DNA from: Yponomeuta sedellus
Taxonomy: Eukaryota; Arthropoda; Insecta; Lepidoptera; Yponomeutidae
Direction of reading: 5' to 3'
NCBI GenBank assembly: GCA_934045075.1
Contig: OW203736.1
Coordinates: 21,925,805-21,989,804, forward strand
Length of the DNA: 64,000 bases
The notes beneath the pieces were generated by a model that ran no database searches, was not told the origin of the DNA, and saw nothing but the letters and a program-made list of their open reading frames with translations. Shown one piece after another: positions 10,221 to 20,420 of this stretch. Made by a program: the position numbers and the translations under genes. How positions within the stretch are numbered: position 1 is the stretch's first letter; each line of letters begins with the position of its first letter.

Positions 10221-11217
10221 TAAATTCATCCAAATTACACTATTTTTATTTTTAATGCACTAACCCGTGCTAAGGAACAAATTTAAAAACCTATTTAGAG
10301 GCTAAAAATTTCACCCATGCCGGGATTCGAACCCGCAACCTCTGGCTATCCGTACCAGCGCTCTACCAATTGAGCCAATGGGCGACTCACGGCATCAGTG
10401 AAATTTCGAACCTCTTTACAATATTCTCTGTATTACGTACAGGCAGCGACATCTGACTTAAGCAAATTGCATTACTTACAGCCCCGACTACCTACTTTGC
10501 AGTTAGGTTTAACATCGGAACGATATCACTGTACCCACATGATTACACTATTTTTATTTTTAATGCACTAACCCGTGCTAAGGAACAAATTTAAAAACCT
10601 ATTTAGAGGCTAAAAATTTCACCCATGCCGGGATTCGAACCCGCAACCTCTGGCTATCCGTACCAGCGCTCTACCAATTGAGCCAATGGGCGACTCACGG
10701 CATCAGTGAAATTTCGAACCTCTTTACAATATTCTCTGTATTACGTACAGGCAGCGACATCTGACTTAAGCAAATTGCATTACTTACAGCCCCGACTACC
10801 TACTTTGCAGTTAGGTTTAACATCGGAACGATATCACTGTACCCACATGATTACACTATTTTTATTTTTAATGCACTAACCCGTGCTAAGGAACAAATTT
10901 AAAAACCTATTTAGAGGCTAAAAATTTCACCCATGCCGGGATTCGAACCCGCAACCTCTGGCTATCCGTACCAGCGCTCTACCAATTGAGCCAATGGGCG
11001 ACTCACGGCATCAGTAATGCAATTTGCTTAAGTCAGATGTCGCTGCCTGTACGTAATACAGAGAATATTGTAAAGAGGTTCGAAATTTCACTGATGCCGT
11101 GAGTCGCCCATTGGCTCAATTGGTAGAGCGCTGGTACGGATAGCCAGAGGTTGCGGGTTCGAATCCCGGCATGGGTGAAATTTTTAGCCTCTAAATAGGT
11201 TTTTAAATTCATCCAAA
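10221..11217. mobile_element. SINE-A tandem-plus-foldback array with one TSD
   Basis: The 14-bp TSD TAAATTCATCCAAA occurs at 10221-10234 and 11204-11217. Between them are 969 bp. Minus-oriented SINE-A units begin near 10235, 10542 and 10850 (period exactly 308 bp, units 1 and 2 apparently identical). The third unit is cut at 11015, and a plus-oriented arm runs 11016-11203. Each unit carries a tRNA-like core (box A 'tggctcaattgg', box B 'ggttcgaatcc') about 155 nt from one end, and the tail '..ggttttta..ccttagcacgggttagtgc'. The plus arm stops exactly at 'aaataggttttt', while the left side keeps the complete tail. The single TSD implies the entire array entered in one event. Confidence 0.85.
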
Positions 11218-12235
11218 GCTTACCAAAGTTACGTGTTCTCTGTTCTGTGATATACCTATATTATAGTACTGCGACTACCACCGAGCGAGACTGACTGGGG
11301 CAGACAACGTACTGCTTAAACCAGTGGGGCTAGAGATATGTTTTGTTTTAAAATAGGTAATGTAAGAAGGAAGGGAATAAGGCAGGACATAAAAGGTGGA
11401 AATGAGCAAGTTTTAGAGAGATTTAAAAGGGTTAATAATGCAATATATATGACTTCGGAATTACTAATATGTAATTTAAAACTGATAAGAATAAATAGGC
11501 AAAAGAGATAATTTGCAAGCAGGCAAGTATCATGTATCAAAAAGTCAAGTGGGAAGTGGAAATCTAAAAGAAATCTAGAATCATTGACGTTATTTTTCAA
11601 TTTTGTAAACGTTATTATAAACGTTATTGTAGGACTGAATGAAAGAAATATCAAAAATGGCTCTTTGTACCATTTACAAAATTACGGAGTCAATGAGGAA
11701 GATCGATGCTGTGGACGATCGAATGTGTAAGAGGAAAAATTCTGGGCCACTGCTGCTGCTACGTCTACACGACAGTTTTATAACAAGCATCACAGAAGGA
11801 AAGAAGAGTAGAGGAAGGCGGGCAATTTAAATAGACGGTGTTGAAGGACTTTAAAGTACGAAAATGCTGAAACTTAAATATAATGATGCCGCCTATTGAA
11901 TCATCAAGACATCTAAACTGAAATTCCATGTCTGAAGCGTTGGTAAAGTGCGAATTACGAAAACCTCAACTACGCATGCGAATTCGGAAGCAAAAGCTGG
12001 TTCTTATACAATTTTCAAGACATCAAACTACGGTTCGCAGACAAACGTTCAGTTTCTGTGTAAACTGAAATTCTAACAGTCTGTCGTAAACAAAAATTAG
12101 AGGGCGCTTATTGGTGCACTGACGGGACATTTCCCTACAGGGATATAACTTCGCAGAATGATGCTCTGCCAAGATGACATTTGCAGAGCATGTGGTTTAG
12201 TGGAATCAATGGCACACTTACTGAGACTGCGGGAC
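11218..12235. other. Unannotated stretch
   Basis: A 112-codon minus frame (11316-11654) is Phe/Leu/Ile-rich and AT-driven, with no recognisable domain. I do not call it a gene. No repeats are recognised. Confidence 0.4.
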
Positions 12236-12362
12236 AGTGTTGTCGTTCCCGGAAAAAGAACGTATCTTGTATCGTAATTATATAACATTACTTAGATTTC
12301 AGAATCATGGTTGTAATATTTTTCTGGTTGTACAATAAAGTGTTCTCTATATATCTATCTAT
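12236..12362 (+). repeat. (TATC)n-tailed retroposon, 3' end
   Basis: Contains 'ataacattacttagatttc', 'tttttctggttgtacaataaagtgttctct' and a terminal 'atatatctatctatc'. The same end is seen at 40808, 44675 and 18740. The AATAAA inside is part of the family consensus. Confidence 0.65.
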
Positions 12363-12529
12363 CTTCTGGGAGTAGCTTACCCCAAACCAAATGACTTAAG
12401 GCACCTTTCCCTCAAAGACGTGACCGACCTTTTTGAGTACATCTTCGATTAGGCTTAGGTGTACGGTCAAGAGGCAGACAAATCCCACTGGGTCGAAGTG
12501 TCACCAGCTAACAGTCAGCACGGATCTCT
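12363..12529. other. Short unannotated stretch
   Basis: No gene or repeat recognised. Confidence 0.35.
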
Positions 12530-12650
12530 TCCCTATACCTTCCTTATGGCCTATACCTTCCGTATGGCCTATACCTTCTAAGGAAGGTAGAAGGTAGGTA
12601 GTATAGGTCATACTTCACCACGGGGGCAAAGTCCGGATTGGTGGAGGTAT
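12530..12650 (-). repeat. Amplified 5S-SINE tail hairpin
   Basis: Three direct copies of a 17-bp unit like 'tatggcctataccttcc' are followed by an inverted counterpart (ggaaggtagaaggtagg...tataggtcata). Then comes reverse-strand 5S-SINE tail 'ccacgggggcaaagtccgg'. It appears to be local expansion of the hairpin in the 5S-SINE tail. Confidence 0.55.
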
Positions 12651-13240
12651 AAGATAAATAAAAATTACACAAATATGTAGGCACCAAACCGTTGATAGAA
12701 GATGACGATAACGATCTCATTCCTCGACCGAAGCATAAATCGGGTACAGTTTAATGTGTGTAACCATTCTCTCTAATGAATAAACCTACGAGGACAATAA
12801 ATTAACTCAACGATTTCATTTCTCAGCCTTCCTCACGAGCTCGGATTCTTTACGTGGCGGCTCTCTCGAATGCCTCGACGGCGCACGTTAGGGACTGACA
12901 GTTGGTTCGGTACAAGATTTATTTTTTTATGTAGCCTAGCCTCGTCAGCTCCAGAGAATTTAAGGGTGGTTGAAAGATTTTATATAGACAGTGTTATACA
13001 GGGTGTCTCATTCAAATCGGTCAGTATGGGAAAGTCTGAAACTATAAGACATACGAAGATCTGTTCTGAGGAACCATGTCATCGATTTTAATAATTATTA
13101 AAACTTTCTCACAAAAACCTAACATGGCTGCTGATGAGGATGACGTAGCCTAGGGTCGGCGGGTGGTACAGAGGGACGGAGGTAAGTCCAAAACACAATT
13201 TTTTAAGGTAATGAAAAAACGTAGGTTTTTCATTAAATAA
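12651..13240. other. Unannotated stretch
   Basis: No gene or repeat recognised; the 73-codon plus frame at 12870-13091 has no domain. Confidence 0.4.
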
Positions 13241-13576
13241 ACAAATACTCATGGACATATTACACAGATCTCGTTAGCCCTATACTAAGTACAACTAAAT
13301 GACTTGTGTTACAGGTGTTAACTCGACGATAGATTGAAATCAATAAATACATAGACAACATCCAAGACCCAAGACAAACTAGAAAAGCCAATTGTATACG
13401 GCAATAGCTTAGATGTGTAAGCCTTTTTATGTATTTTGTTTTCTGGTGTGTACAATAAAGAGTTCTAATCTAATCTAAAAAGTGCGTTTCCTAGGTTGAC
13501 CCGGCCGGTGATCGAATCCGAAATCCCCGGTTTTACAGACAGCGTGCCAAACCGCTGCACTACCGAGGCCGTCCTT
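13241..13576 (-). mobile_element. SINE-M interrupted by a (TATC)n-family insertion
   Basis: SINE-M (13241-13387 and 13483-13576) is split by a plus-strand (TATC)n-family fragment at 13388-13477. The fragment ends 'gtgtacaataaagagttc', then TAATC steps. The 5-bp target AAAAG is duplicated at 13383-13387 and 13478-13482. Removing the insert restores the SINE-M consensus 'actagaaaag-tgcgtttcctag'. Confidence 0.75.
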
Positions 13577-13599
13577 ACCTTAAATAACTATATTTTACT

Positions 13600-13924
13600 C
13601 TTTGATTTATCTATCTATCTGGCCGCCGTTTGTACTCTCAGACCTTTTCTTACATAGAGGGTAGGACTTCATTACCACGTGTGCTTACAGCGGATTAGCA
13701 ATTTCAAGCGCTGAGGTACTCGGGGCCGGTTTCTGAATAGAGAATTTCACTAAGTATATACTTAAGTAAAGTTCTGTCTCTCTCTTTTCTGAGAAAATCG
13801 AAGAGACAGCAATACAGTTAACTATTTACTTAGCGAAATTCTTAATTCAGAATCTCTCCCTCAGACACTCAGGCTCAACTTCTCCCAGAGAGAGTACGGG
13901 CTTCACTCGTTGAAGTCTGACCTT
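13600..13924 (-). repeat. SINE-F fragments around a MITE
   Basis: SINE-F sequence 'attaccacgtgtgcttacagcggattagcaatttcaagcgctgagg' (13668-13720) resumes after the MITE as 'cctcagacactcagg' (13858-13872). A second SINE-F tail piece (tctcccagagagagtacgggctt) then leads to 13924. Confidence 0.65.
13721..13855. mobile_element. MITE-O, nested in SINE-F
   Basis: A foldback element with ends 'ggggccggtttctgaat' and 'aattcagaatctctccc' and inner arms 'aatttcactaagtatatactta' against 'tatttacttagcgaaattctt'. A related copy lies at 23395-23535. It is non-coding. Confidence 0.65.
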
Positions 13925-14314
13925 CGAACATAACTAAACGAAGCGCTCCTGGCCTAGTTGAACCGAGTGAATGGAATCAATCACTGAGTTAAGCAACAAA
14001 AGGTGCGGTCAGGTGCAGGATAGATGACCGTCCCGTGACTACCACTAGTGGCAATTTTCCGAGTGCTTCCATGCTTCGCAAGGCACGTTAAGCCGGTGGT
14101 AGCAGCTGTAATGTAATGGCAGACGATAAGCCATGTCAGGGGCCTTATGGGCGGCTTGATAACTTCTGACAGTAAGGCCCGCCACTGTCTTACAATCCTC
14201 CACCAACCCTGACTGGGCAACCGTGGTGGAGTAAGGCCTAACCTTCCTGCGGTGCAGGAAGAGACCCGTGCCCCAGCGGTGGGACATACAAGGGTTGATA
14301 TCGAACATAACTAA
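13925..14314 (+). mobile_element. Full-length 5S-rRNA-derived SINE with TSD
   Basis: The 13-bp TSD CGAACATAACTAA (13925-13937 and 14302-14314) encloses a 364-bp element. Its head region 'aatcactgagttaagcaac', 'ggtgcggtcagg', 'ggatagatgaccg' aligns with the internal promoter of animal 5S rRNA (AGTTAAGCAACA..GGGCG, then GGATGGGTGACCG). Other copies here match 5S better (aacaggcgcggtcagg...ggatgggtgaccg at 61719). The 3' part is 'cctccaccaaccc', 'tggtggagtaaggcctaacc', 'acaagggttgatat'. It interrupts a SINE-F sequence, which resumes at 14315. Confidence 0.85.
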
Positions 14315-15479
14315 TGTCCATCGCGAAAAGGCGATTTGAAGCGCCAAGGTAAGTGAACACATCGGACACTAAGTGTAAATTGTGACCGAAACAAGCGCCC
14401 TCATTGTGCATAATTCAGTATAAAGAGGCCATTCTGAGCAATCTTTCTGCGCCATTGTAATATGTGTCCCTGGTACGATAAATCGTCGACGTCTGAAACT
14501 AAAGGATCGCCGACCGGTGCCACGCCGAAAACGAAAAACGCAATGTTTTAATTCCAAACTCTTTAGTTAGCAGGGCCTATGTATCTAAAGTATACATAAA
14601 CACCTCGCTTGTAATAAACTGCACAATAAACAGCCAACATACAATGTGAGTGTGTTGTGTGGAAGTTATTTATTTCTGTTTTTAGTTATATGTTAAACTT
14701 ATGATATAAGGAATTGCTCCCACGATACAGAGTTATTGATATTTTTCGGTAATAAACAGTATTTCTTCTTTATTCTTCAAAGTAACAAAAATCACTCCGT
14801 TCAATGCCGCCCTGTGTATCAGGTAAAAAATTGTCCGTTGCATTTAGAGAGTAAACAAAAATTTATTGACTGTGGAAATTCTGGGCATTTATCTTTACTT
14901 AATTTTAGCGGCGCGTTCTATGTCTTTTTTTTTTCATTCGTATCTACACCAACCAGAACCACCACCGACCACCGACCAAAGCCTCGGTAGTTGAGGCTTA
15001 TGTGTCGGCCTCTGGAATCCGTCTTAAGTTTCATCGACTGATTCCCAACTAAATTGTATGATGTCTCTGTGTCTGCTCTGTTTTTGCCATCATCCAGCTC
15101 CACGGTCATCTAGGAAACTCAAAGATGGAGTCGCCGATAAAACGTTTTTCGACTATTTTTCACCCGACTGCGAAAGTAAAGGCGGATTTAATTATATTTT
15201 ACTGTGCGTGTGATATTGTGCTGTATATGTTTGTACGTGTTATATCTTCTTTCTTGGAATGCTCTTTTAGCCTTAATTTTTTTTTTTGTTATCTTAAATT
15301 TGCAATTTGATAACATATCCGAGCATCCAACATAATTTGTTTTATTTTATTTAGTTTTTGTGTGTAACATTATTACTGTCGGCCATAAAGGAAGTCAGTT
15401 AGGTTAGTAGATTTAAACATCCGGTAATGTGATAATGGTATAACGGTAATGTTAATATAGGTAACTCTATAGTTTTAGT
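14315..15479. other. Unannotated stretch
   Basis: The first 55 bp are the resumed SINE-F (tttgaagcgccaaggtaagtgaacac). The remainder, including several 60-105 codon frames on both strands, shows no domain or repeat I recognise. Confidence 0.4.
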
Positions 15480-15690
15480 CGTCTTCAGCTTGCCGCATCT
15501 AGCATCTGCCTGCAGTTTTTCGCAGATCGTCATCCCACCTGGTCGGAGGGTGTTCTACACTACGTTTGCCGAGTCGTGGTCTCCACTCAAGAACACGTGT
15601 ACTCCAACGGTTGTCAGTTCTTCGCGAGATACGGCCCGCCACTTCAGCTTGCTGACACTCTAAGCTGTGTCGATAACTTTGGTTGTATAG
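15480..15690 (-). pseudogene. LINE-derived 3' region remnant
   Basis: Reverse-strand sequence carries 'gaagtggcgggccgtatctcg', 'cgaagaactgacaaccgttgg' and 'gagtggagaccacgactcgg'. This has the same layout as the LINE RT tail at 7900-8085 (W.GH..., NRW.., G..RVE.R). It ends in the 'gcggcaagctgaagac' motif shared with SINE-H and LINE tails. Frames are broken. Confidence 0.5.
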
Positions 15691-15849
15691 TTATTCTGTT
15701 TACAATAAATGGGGGTAGCTCGGGTTGATTTCATTGCTCTCATTGCACCCTGATTCCTTAACCCTAAAACATTTAAAGGGATTTGATAGATTTCGACCAA
15801 AGTGGTGTCAAGTAAATGTTATGAACGCCGAGAGTATCACTGGGTATCA

Positions 15850-15911
15850 CGTTAGGTTATACGGTTATACTCGTGACGAGTACGTCACGAATATAACCGT
15901 ATAACCTAACG
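15850..15911. repeat. Near-perfect 28-bp inverted repeat
   Basis: The arm 15850-15877 (cgttaggttatacggttata, then ctcgtgac) and its complement 15884-15911 differ at one position; the spacer is the 6-nt 'gagtac'. It has no coding content and could form a cruciform or hairpin. Confidence 0.8.
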
Positions 15912-17460
15912 TCACGAAGGAAACAAAATGGAAGACGTCTGCTGCCAAAACGGTAGTGGCCACTGCGGGCACGTAGATGCTAAACGACGTGGCTGATTTT
16001 AAAAAGTGAGGTGTGCGAGTGTACGTAAGTGCTACCAGGGAATGGCGTCATGAAAAATCTTAAAAAAATATTTGTTAGTTGGAAACGAGTAATTCTTTCG
16101 AATACTAAGATAGTAGTATATTCTTTACTGTACACAGAAATGACAGTGACAGAAATCACAGCAAGAGATCTACCCTGCTACCCTGTTTTTGACGGGTCGG
16201 GTTTTTGGTTTTATAATAAGTTTTTTTCCTCATCGGAACGCGCGGCATCCGCGGCTGCGCAGTAAAATTTCATTGCCTATTTACGTTTCCCGAGATTGGG
16301 ACGAGCTTGTATTTTATTAAATTTTCTGGTGAAATAAATTAAGCCACTGTCCTTTTTATAGTTGCGCGTGAGATGGGAGATAGAGAAGACAAGATCGAGT
16401 AGAAATGTCAATCCGGCGACGGCTTTTTCTGGTCAGTTTAGATATTCCGAGCAAATTCTTGTCGATTTGTATACTTTAAAGTGTTGACCAATTTGGTGCC
16501 AAATCTAACCCGTGTTTTAAATTTGTATTATGTGATATTAAGATTTGAGCATCAAATAAATAATTTACTTACTTACTTGATAAGAAAGTGCTGACTTGTA
16601 TACTTTAATTCGATTGAGGGGAGATTTTATTTATCATCCTGAACCACTGTTACAAAATTGTGATATTCATACATATTTACGTTACGTTATCAACCCTTGT
16701 ATGTCCCCACTGCTGGGGCACGGGTCTCTTCCTGCATATACATATCTGTAAATATAGAACAAGAATTATTTATTAATATTATTACCACCTGTATTATTAC
16801 CATGACATAAATAAATGATTATGATTATATTTTTTTTTTTGTGATAGCGGATCTATGGAAAACCTTTACTTATTTTACTAGCACCTAGCACGGGCTGTTA
16901 GTTACGAGGATATTTTATCGCGAATGGTAAGAAGGGCTCGTGGAGGCTTAGAAGTGGATGAAAACGTTGGTTTCTCCTTCGTGGATTCCTAGGTTCAATC
17001 CAGAAAGCATAATGCGCTGGACTCCTGGTCGAAAAAGTCTAAATTTGAAGTGACAATAACAGTGAATAACGAAATTGACTTACTTTATGAGATTGAAATG
17101 AAAAGTAGCCTAATTATTTTGATCCGCATTTATACTGAAGAAATGATCTTTTGCTATACTGGAGGCTGGGACAATCCAGAGCCCACCTAGCCGTCTAAAT
17201 CCGCTGGTGTGAAAAATCCAGATTCGTCCACCACCGCTTAGCAACGAACACTCTCCTAGTGCCGTCCATTGTTCGCCAATACAGTCCACCCAGTAATACA
17301 GTGATTTAAACAATAGATTTAAATATTTACAAGTAAACACTTAATGGGACAGGAAACTTTCTTATTGTTCTTAGTGTGTCGATGGCAAGCCAGTGGTTAT
17401 GGTATTTTATAGTAATGTGGTTTATCCAATCGCAATTAGAGCCCTTAAAATAAATAAATA
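15912..17460. other. Unannotated stretch with small fragments
   Basis: Bases 16112-16160 are a reverse (TATC)n-family piece. Bases 16694-16740 are a reverse 5S-SINE tail (tatcaacccttgtatgtccc...cacgggtctcttcctgc). TTAC steps lie near 16563-16577. No gene is supported. Confidence 0.45.
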
Positions 17461-17655
17461 GATAATAAATAAGTATTCATGGACATATTACACAGATCTC
17501 GTTAGCCCTATACTAAGTACAACTAAAAAACTTGTGTTATAGGTGCTATCTCGACAATAGATTTAATAAAAATACATAGATAACATCCAAGACCCGAGAC
17601 AAACTAGAAAAGTTCGTTTCCTAGTTTGAACCGGCCGGGGATCGAACCCGAAAGA
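17461..17655 (-). mobile_element. SINE-M copy
   Basis: Sequence from 'ataaataagtattcatggac' to 'gaaccggccggggatcgaacccg', matching the SINE-M tail and box B. The first half of the tRNA-like head is missing, cut by the neighbouring LINE-B target region. Confidence 0.7.
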
Positions 17656-17660
17656 ATAAA

Positions 17661-17910
17661 TAACCAAAATACATACATACATACATACATACATACATAC
17701 ATAACCTCACGCTTGTATACCAGAGGGGTAGGCAGAGACCAGGGACTGCCACTTGCCACGATCCTGACAGATCACCGTCGCTTCATCAACGCTGGTAAGA
17801 GACGACCCAGGCGGACATTCATCGACCAAATAGGGGATGTATTAGCAAAGGGGAAGATAAAAAGTACCCGGAACCGGCGTGCGTGCATGCAACGACTTAT
17901 AGCCAAAATA
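17661..17910 (-). mobile_element. Twin-primed LINE-B insertion
   Basis: On the minus strand the 3' part is the LINE-B tail (gatgaagcgacggtgatctg...ctgcctacccctctgg), ending in (TATG)n at 17672-17702. The upstream part is inverted (17799-17899, 'caggcggacattcatcgacc' to 'atgcaacgacttat'). The split falls where the two parts meet in the intact copy. A near-perfect 11-bp TSD TA(A/G)CCAAAATA flanks it (17661-17671, 17900-17910). The inverted part encodes RRTFIDQIGDVLAKGKIKST, the LINE-B RT tail. Confidence 0.8.
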
Positions 17911-18194
17911 GCAATGAATTATAACAGGAAATCTGTTAGAACATGTTTGGTATAAAGGTCTCAGATTTAATAAAAGAAGGCTCCGTCACAACAGTTGTCA
18001 CGTCCAAAGTCGGAGTTCTTCCCTAACAAGCCGTCCAAAGTCGCTGTCGAGCAATGTTTAAAACATGCCGTACACATGTCGCGTGGGACTCGACACACGG
18101 CCGTGCCTCGTCTGGCCGAAAAAACTGGCCAAGCGCGACACGGGCTCAAGCACCGAGGGATAAATGTAACATGTACATACATACGTTATGTTAG

Positions 18195-18400
18195 CACCAT
18201 GCATTTAGCTAATGCACCGCCCTCCCTCCCACTTTTTCAAGCAGAAGCAAGACACGAACACACCACCACCAACACCAATACTTGTGTGAGAAAACACGCG
18301 ACGCGTTTCGCCTCTAACACGAGGCATCCTCAGGCTCCCAAATGCAAGTGACCGTCGTGTGTTTTCTCACACAAGTATTGGTGTTGGTGGTCAGAAAACA
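18195..18400. repeat. Repeat J with perfect 33-bp inverted arms
   Basis: The arm 18265-18297 (accaccaacaccaatacttg...) is perfectly complementary to 18359-18391, with 61 bp between. The left flank 'aatgcaccgccctccctccc' and inner 'gcgacgcgtttcg', 'gaggcatcctcaggctc' recur at 21303-21435, and a short piece at 36745-36800. Confidence 0.7.
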
Positions 18401-19945
18401 CGCGACTAATAATAATTCAATAAAATACTAGCGAAGTGAAAACAATATTCTTATTATTTGGTTTTGTAGCACAGGGACAGAATTACACCAAGTTATAGAT
18501 GTTACTATTTTTACGATAAAGCAAAAAAAAAAAGGTAAAAAAGTCACGATTTATATATTTTTAAGATAGTTACGTAGATAGACATCCTTTTGTTATTCAA
18601 ACCACATTGCAATTACAAATTTAAACTAACCCCCTTCATTTTGACTGTTTCTGTTTGTTATTAAATTTTCTGTGATTACCACACGCACGCTTCAAGAGAC
18701 AAACTGAATAAAGAAAACAACATAACTTAGGTTTCAGGAAAAGAGAAATCATGTTTGTATTCTTATTTGCAATAAAGTATTCTCTATCTATCTCAAGAAG
18801 TAAAATTATTAAAACACGTAAGAAAGGCACACTTCTTAACAATTTAGCTTGAGACAGCTTAGTAATAGTATCTCAAGGCAGCTTTCACTAGGGAATCCCA
18901 AAAACCAACGAATTAATCGAAAGGTCGAGGAAAGGGCTTGTTAAAGTGCGGACACGAGTTTTTCCGATAGAGTCATAAATAAACTCTCAGTATAAGCGAG
19001 TGATGGCGTAATGGGAAAAAGATCTATACCAAACAGTGGGCAGAGATGGGCTGATGATGAAGCGGTGTAAGAATCCTTTGCTCTGTACAAGTAGCCGAAT
19101 AAAATGGGGCAAATACTAAACAACTTAAATAGAAGAAGCATGGTAAATTTACTGTGCAGGTAAAAAGTGGCCTAAATATTAAATAAAGTTTATTTGTGCA
19201 CTTGGCAGCAGTAATTTCTTGTTCACACAACGCATGCGAGCAAAATTGAAACTGAAACACACGTAAAGGATCAGTCATCGATATTTCATAAGGTTTTTAC
19301 CGACATTCGAAACGGAATGTCGTCTCAGTGCAAACTGTAACGCTATCTGTGTTATTCACAAATAAACAAACAAACATACGAACACAAAAAGTCCCGGTAA
19401 ATATGGATGGAACCGATATATTCGTATTTGTCACAATATCAGTGATATTACATTGTATTCATATGCGCTCTAGAGCACTCACGGCATTCGGTATGGACTG
19501 AAAATTAGTGCTGAGGGTTCACGCCCGCAGCACTATGCTGAGTTAGCTGCAATTTGCAGCAGCAGGGACACACCGCGACAAAGTTTGCAAAGTGTTTTTA
19601 GTTGTTTTTACCGTCCATATTTGTCATTAATTTTAATTAATTTGTGTATAACTCTGTTGTAAGCAATGTTTTTCTTTCTTTCTAATCATTTATTTATTTA
19701 ATATTTATTTATTTATAAAAAAAATATATATATTAGTAATGCTACGAACTCTACCCCTAGTAGGTATGCTACAAGCAATCACTTGGCAAAGGAGTCACAT
19801 GATTTGACACTGATTGACATGATTCAATACGAGTTGTTTAATACCGCCATTTGGCACCATTGTAATGCGGTTATACGGTATTGGTCACAAAAATTTGTAA
19901 ATATATTGGTATGAATATCCGTTGTATCGTGGTCTGTGATATGAC
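18401..19945. other. Unannotated stretch
   Basis: Contains a (TATC)n-family 3' end at about 18740-18797 (tgcaataaagtattctctat, then ctatctc). The remainder is AT-rich, with no recognised domain in short minus-strand frames. Confidence 0.4.
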
Positions 19946-20294
19946 TGTATTCATATAATCATAAATAGTATAATCATGTGGGTACAGTGATATCATTCCG
20001 ATGTAAAAACCTAACTGCAAAGTAGGTAGTCAGGGCTGTATGTAAGTGATGCAATTTGCTTAAGCCAGATGTCGCTGCCTGTACGTAATACAGGGAATAG
20101 TGTAAAGAAGTTCGAAATTTCACTGACGCCGGTGAGTCGCCCATTAGCTCAGTTGGAAAGAGCGCTGGCACGGATAGCCAGAGGTCGCGGGTTCGAATCC
20201 CGGCATGGGTGAAATTTTTAGCATATAAATAGGTTTTTAAAATTGTCCTTAGCACGGGTTAGTGCATTAAAAATAAAAATAGTGTATTCATATA
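19946..20294 (+). mobile_element. SINE-A, complete single copy with TSD
   Basis: The 12-bp TSD TGTATTCATATA lies at 19946-19957 and 20283-20294. The element (19958-20282) starts with 'aaatagtataatc', a remnant resembling the family's own 3' end. It then runs 'atgtgggtacagtgatatc' through the tRNA-like core (tagctcagttgg, ggttcgaatcc) to the tail 'ccttagcacgggttagtgc...aaaaatag'. The leading tail remnant suggests the template RNA ran from one unit into the next. Confidence 0.8.
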
Positions 20295-20339
20295 TCCATG
20301 AAATCATTAGATTCGGGTTGATACATGGATGTCACAGAT

Positions 20340-20420
20340 ATTTAGTATCGATAATATCGGTTACGATATCGTATTATGTCTTGATATCTAATATCGATGA
20401 CACTGGGAAATATCGATCCG
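20340..20420. promoter_or_regulatory. Cluster of TATCG/CGATA motifs
   Basis: Within about 80 bp there are five TATCG and two CGATA occurrences (tatcgataatatcgg, ttacgatatcg, atatcgatga, atatcgatcc). In flies, CGATA clusters bind BEAF-32 and TATCGATA binds DREF. Whether this holds here is inference; it may instead be a decayed repeat. Confidence 0.3.

Noticed and set aside
11100..11175. Genuine tRNA gene in the SINE-A plus arm (also 20130-20210, 45690-45770, 46320-46400)
   Set aside because: A cloverleaf can be drawn, but position 33 is not T, the acceptor stem is imperfect, and the core lies inside a dispersed repeat with a SINE tail.
10221..11217. CRISPR array
   Set aside because: The 308-bp units are contiguous without spacers, contain pol III boxes, and the genome is eukaryotic.
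11316..11654. 112-codon minus frame
   Set aside because: Phe/Leu/Ser-rich composition typical of AT-rich non-coding DNA; no domain, no paralogue.
13990..14035. Functional 5S rRNA gene
   Set aside because: Only the internal promoter region resembles 5S; the 120-nt gene ends are absent and the sequence belongs to a 364-bp retroposed element.
17672..17702. Independent CATA microsatellite
   Set aside because: It is the (TATG)n tail of the twin-primed LINE-B insertion on the minus strand.
17995..18351. 118-codon plus frame
   Set aside because: It runs through repeat J and its inverted arm; the same residues recur at 21221-21559 only because the repeat recurs.
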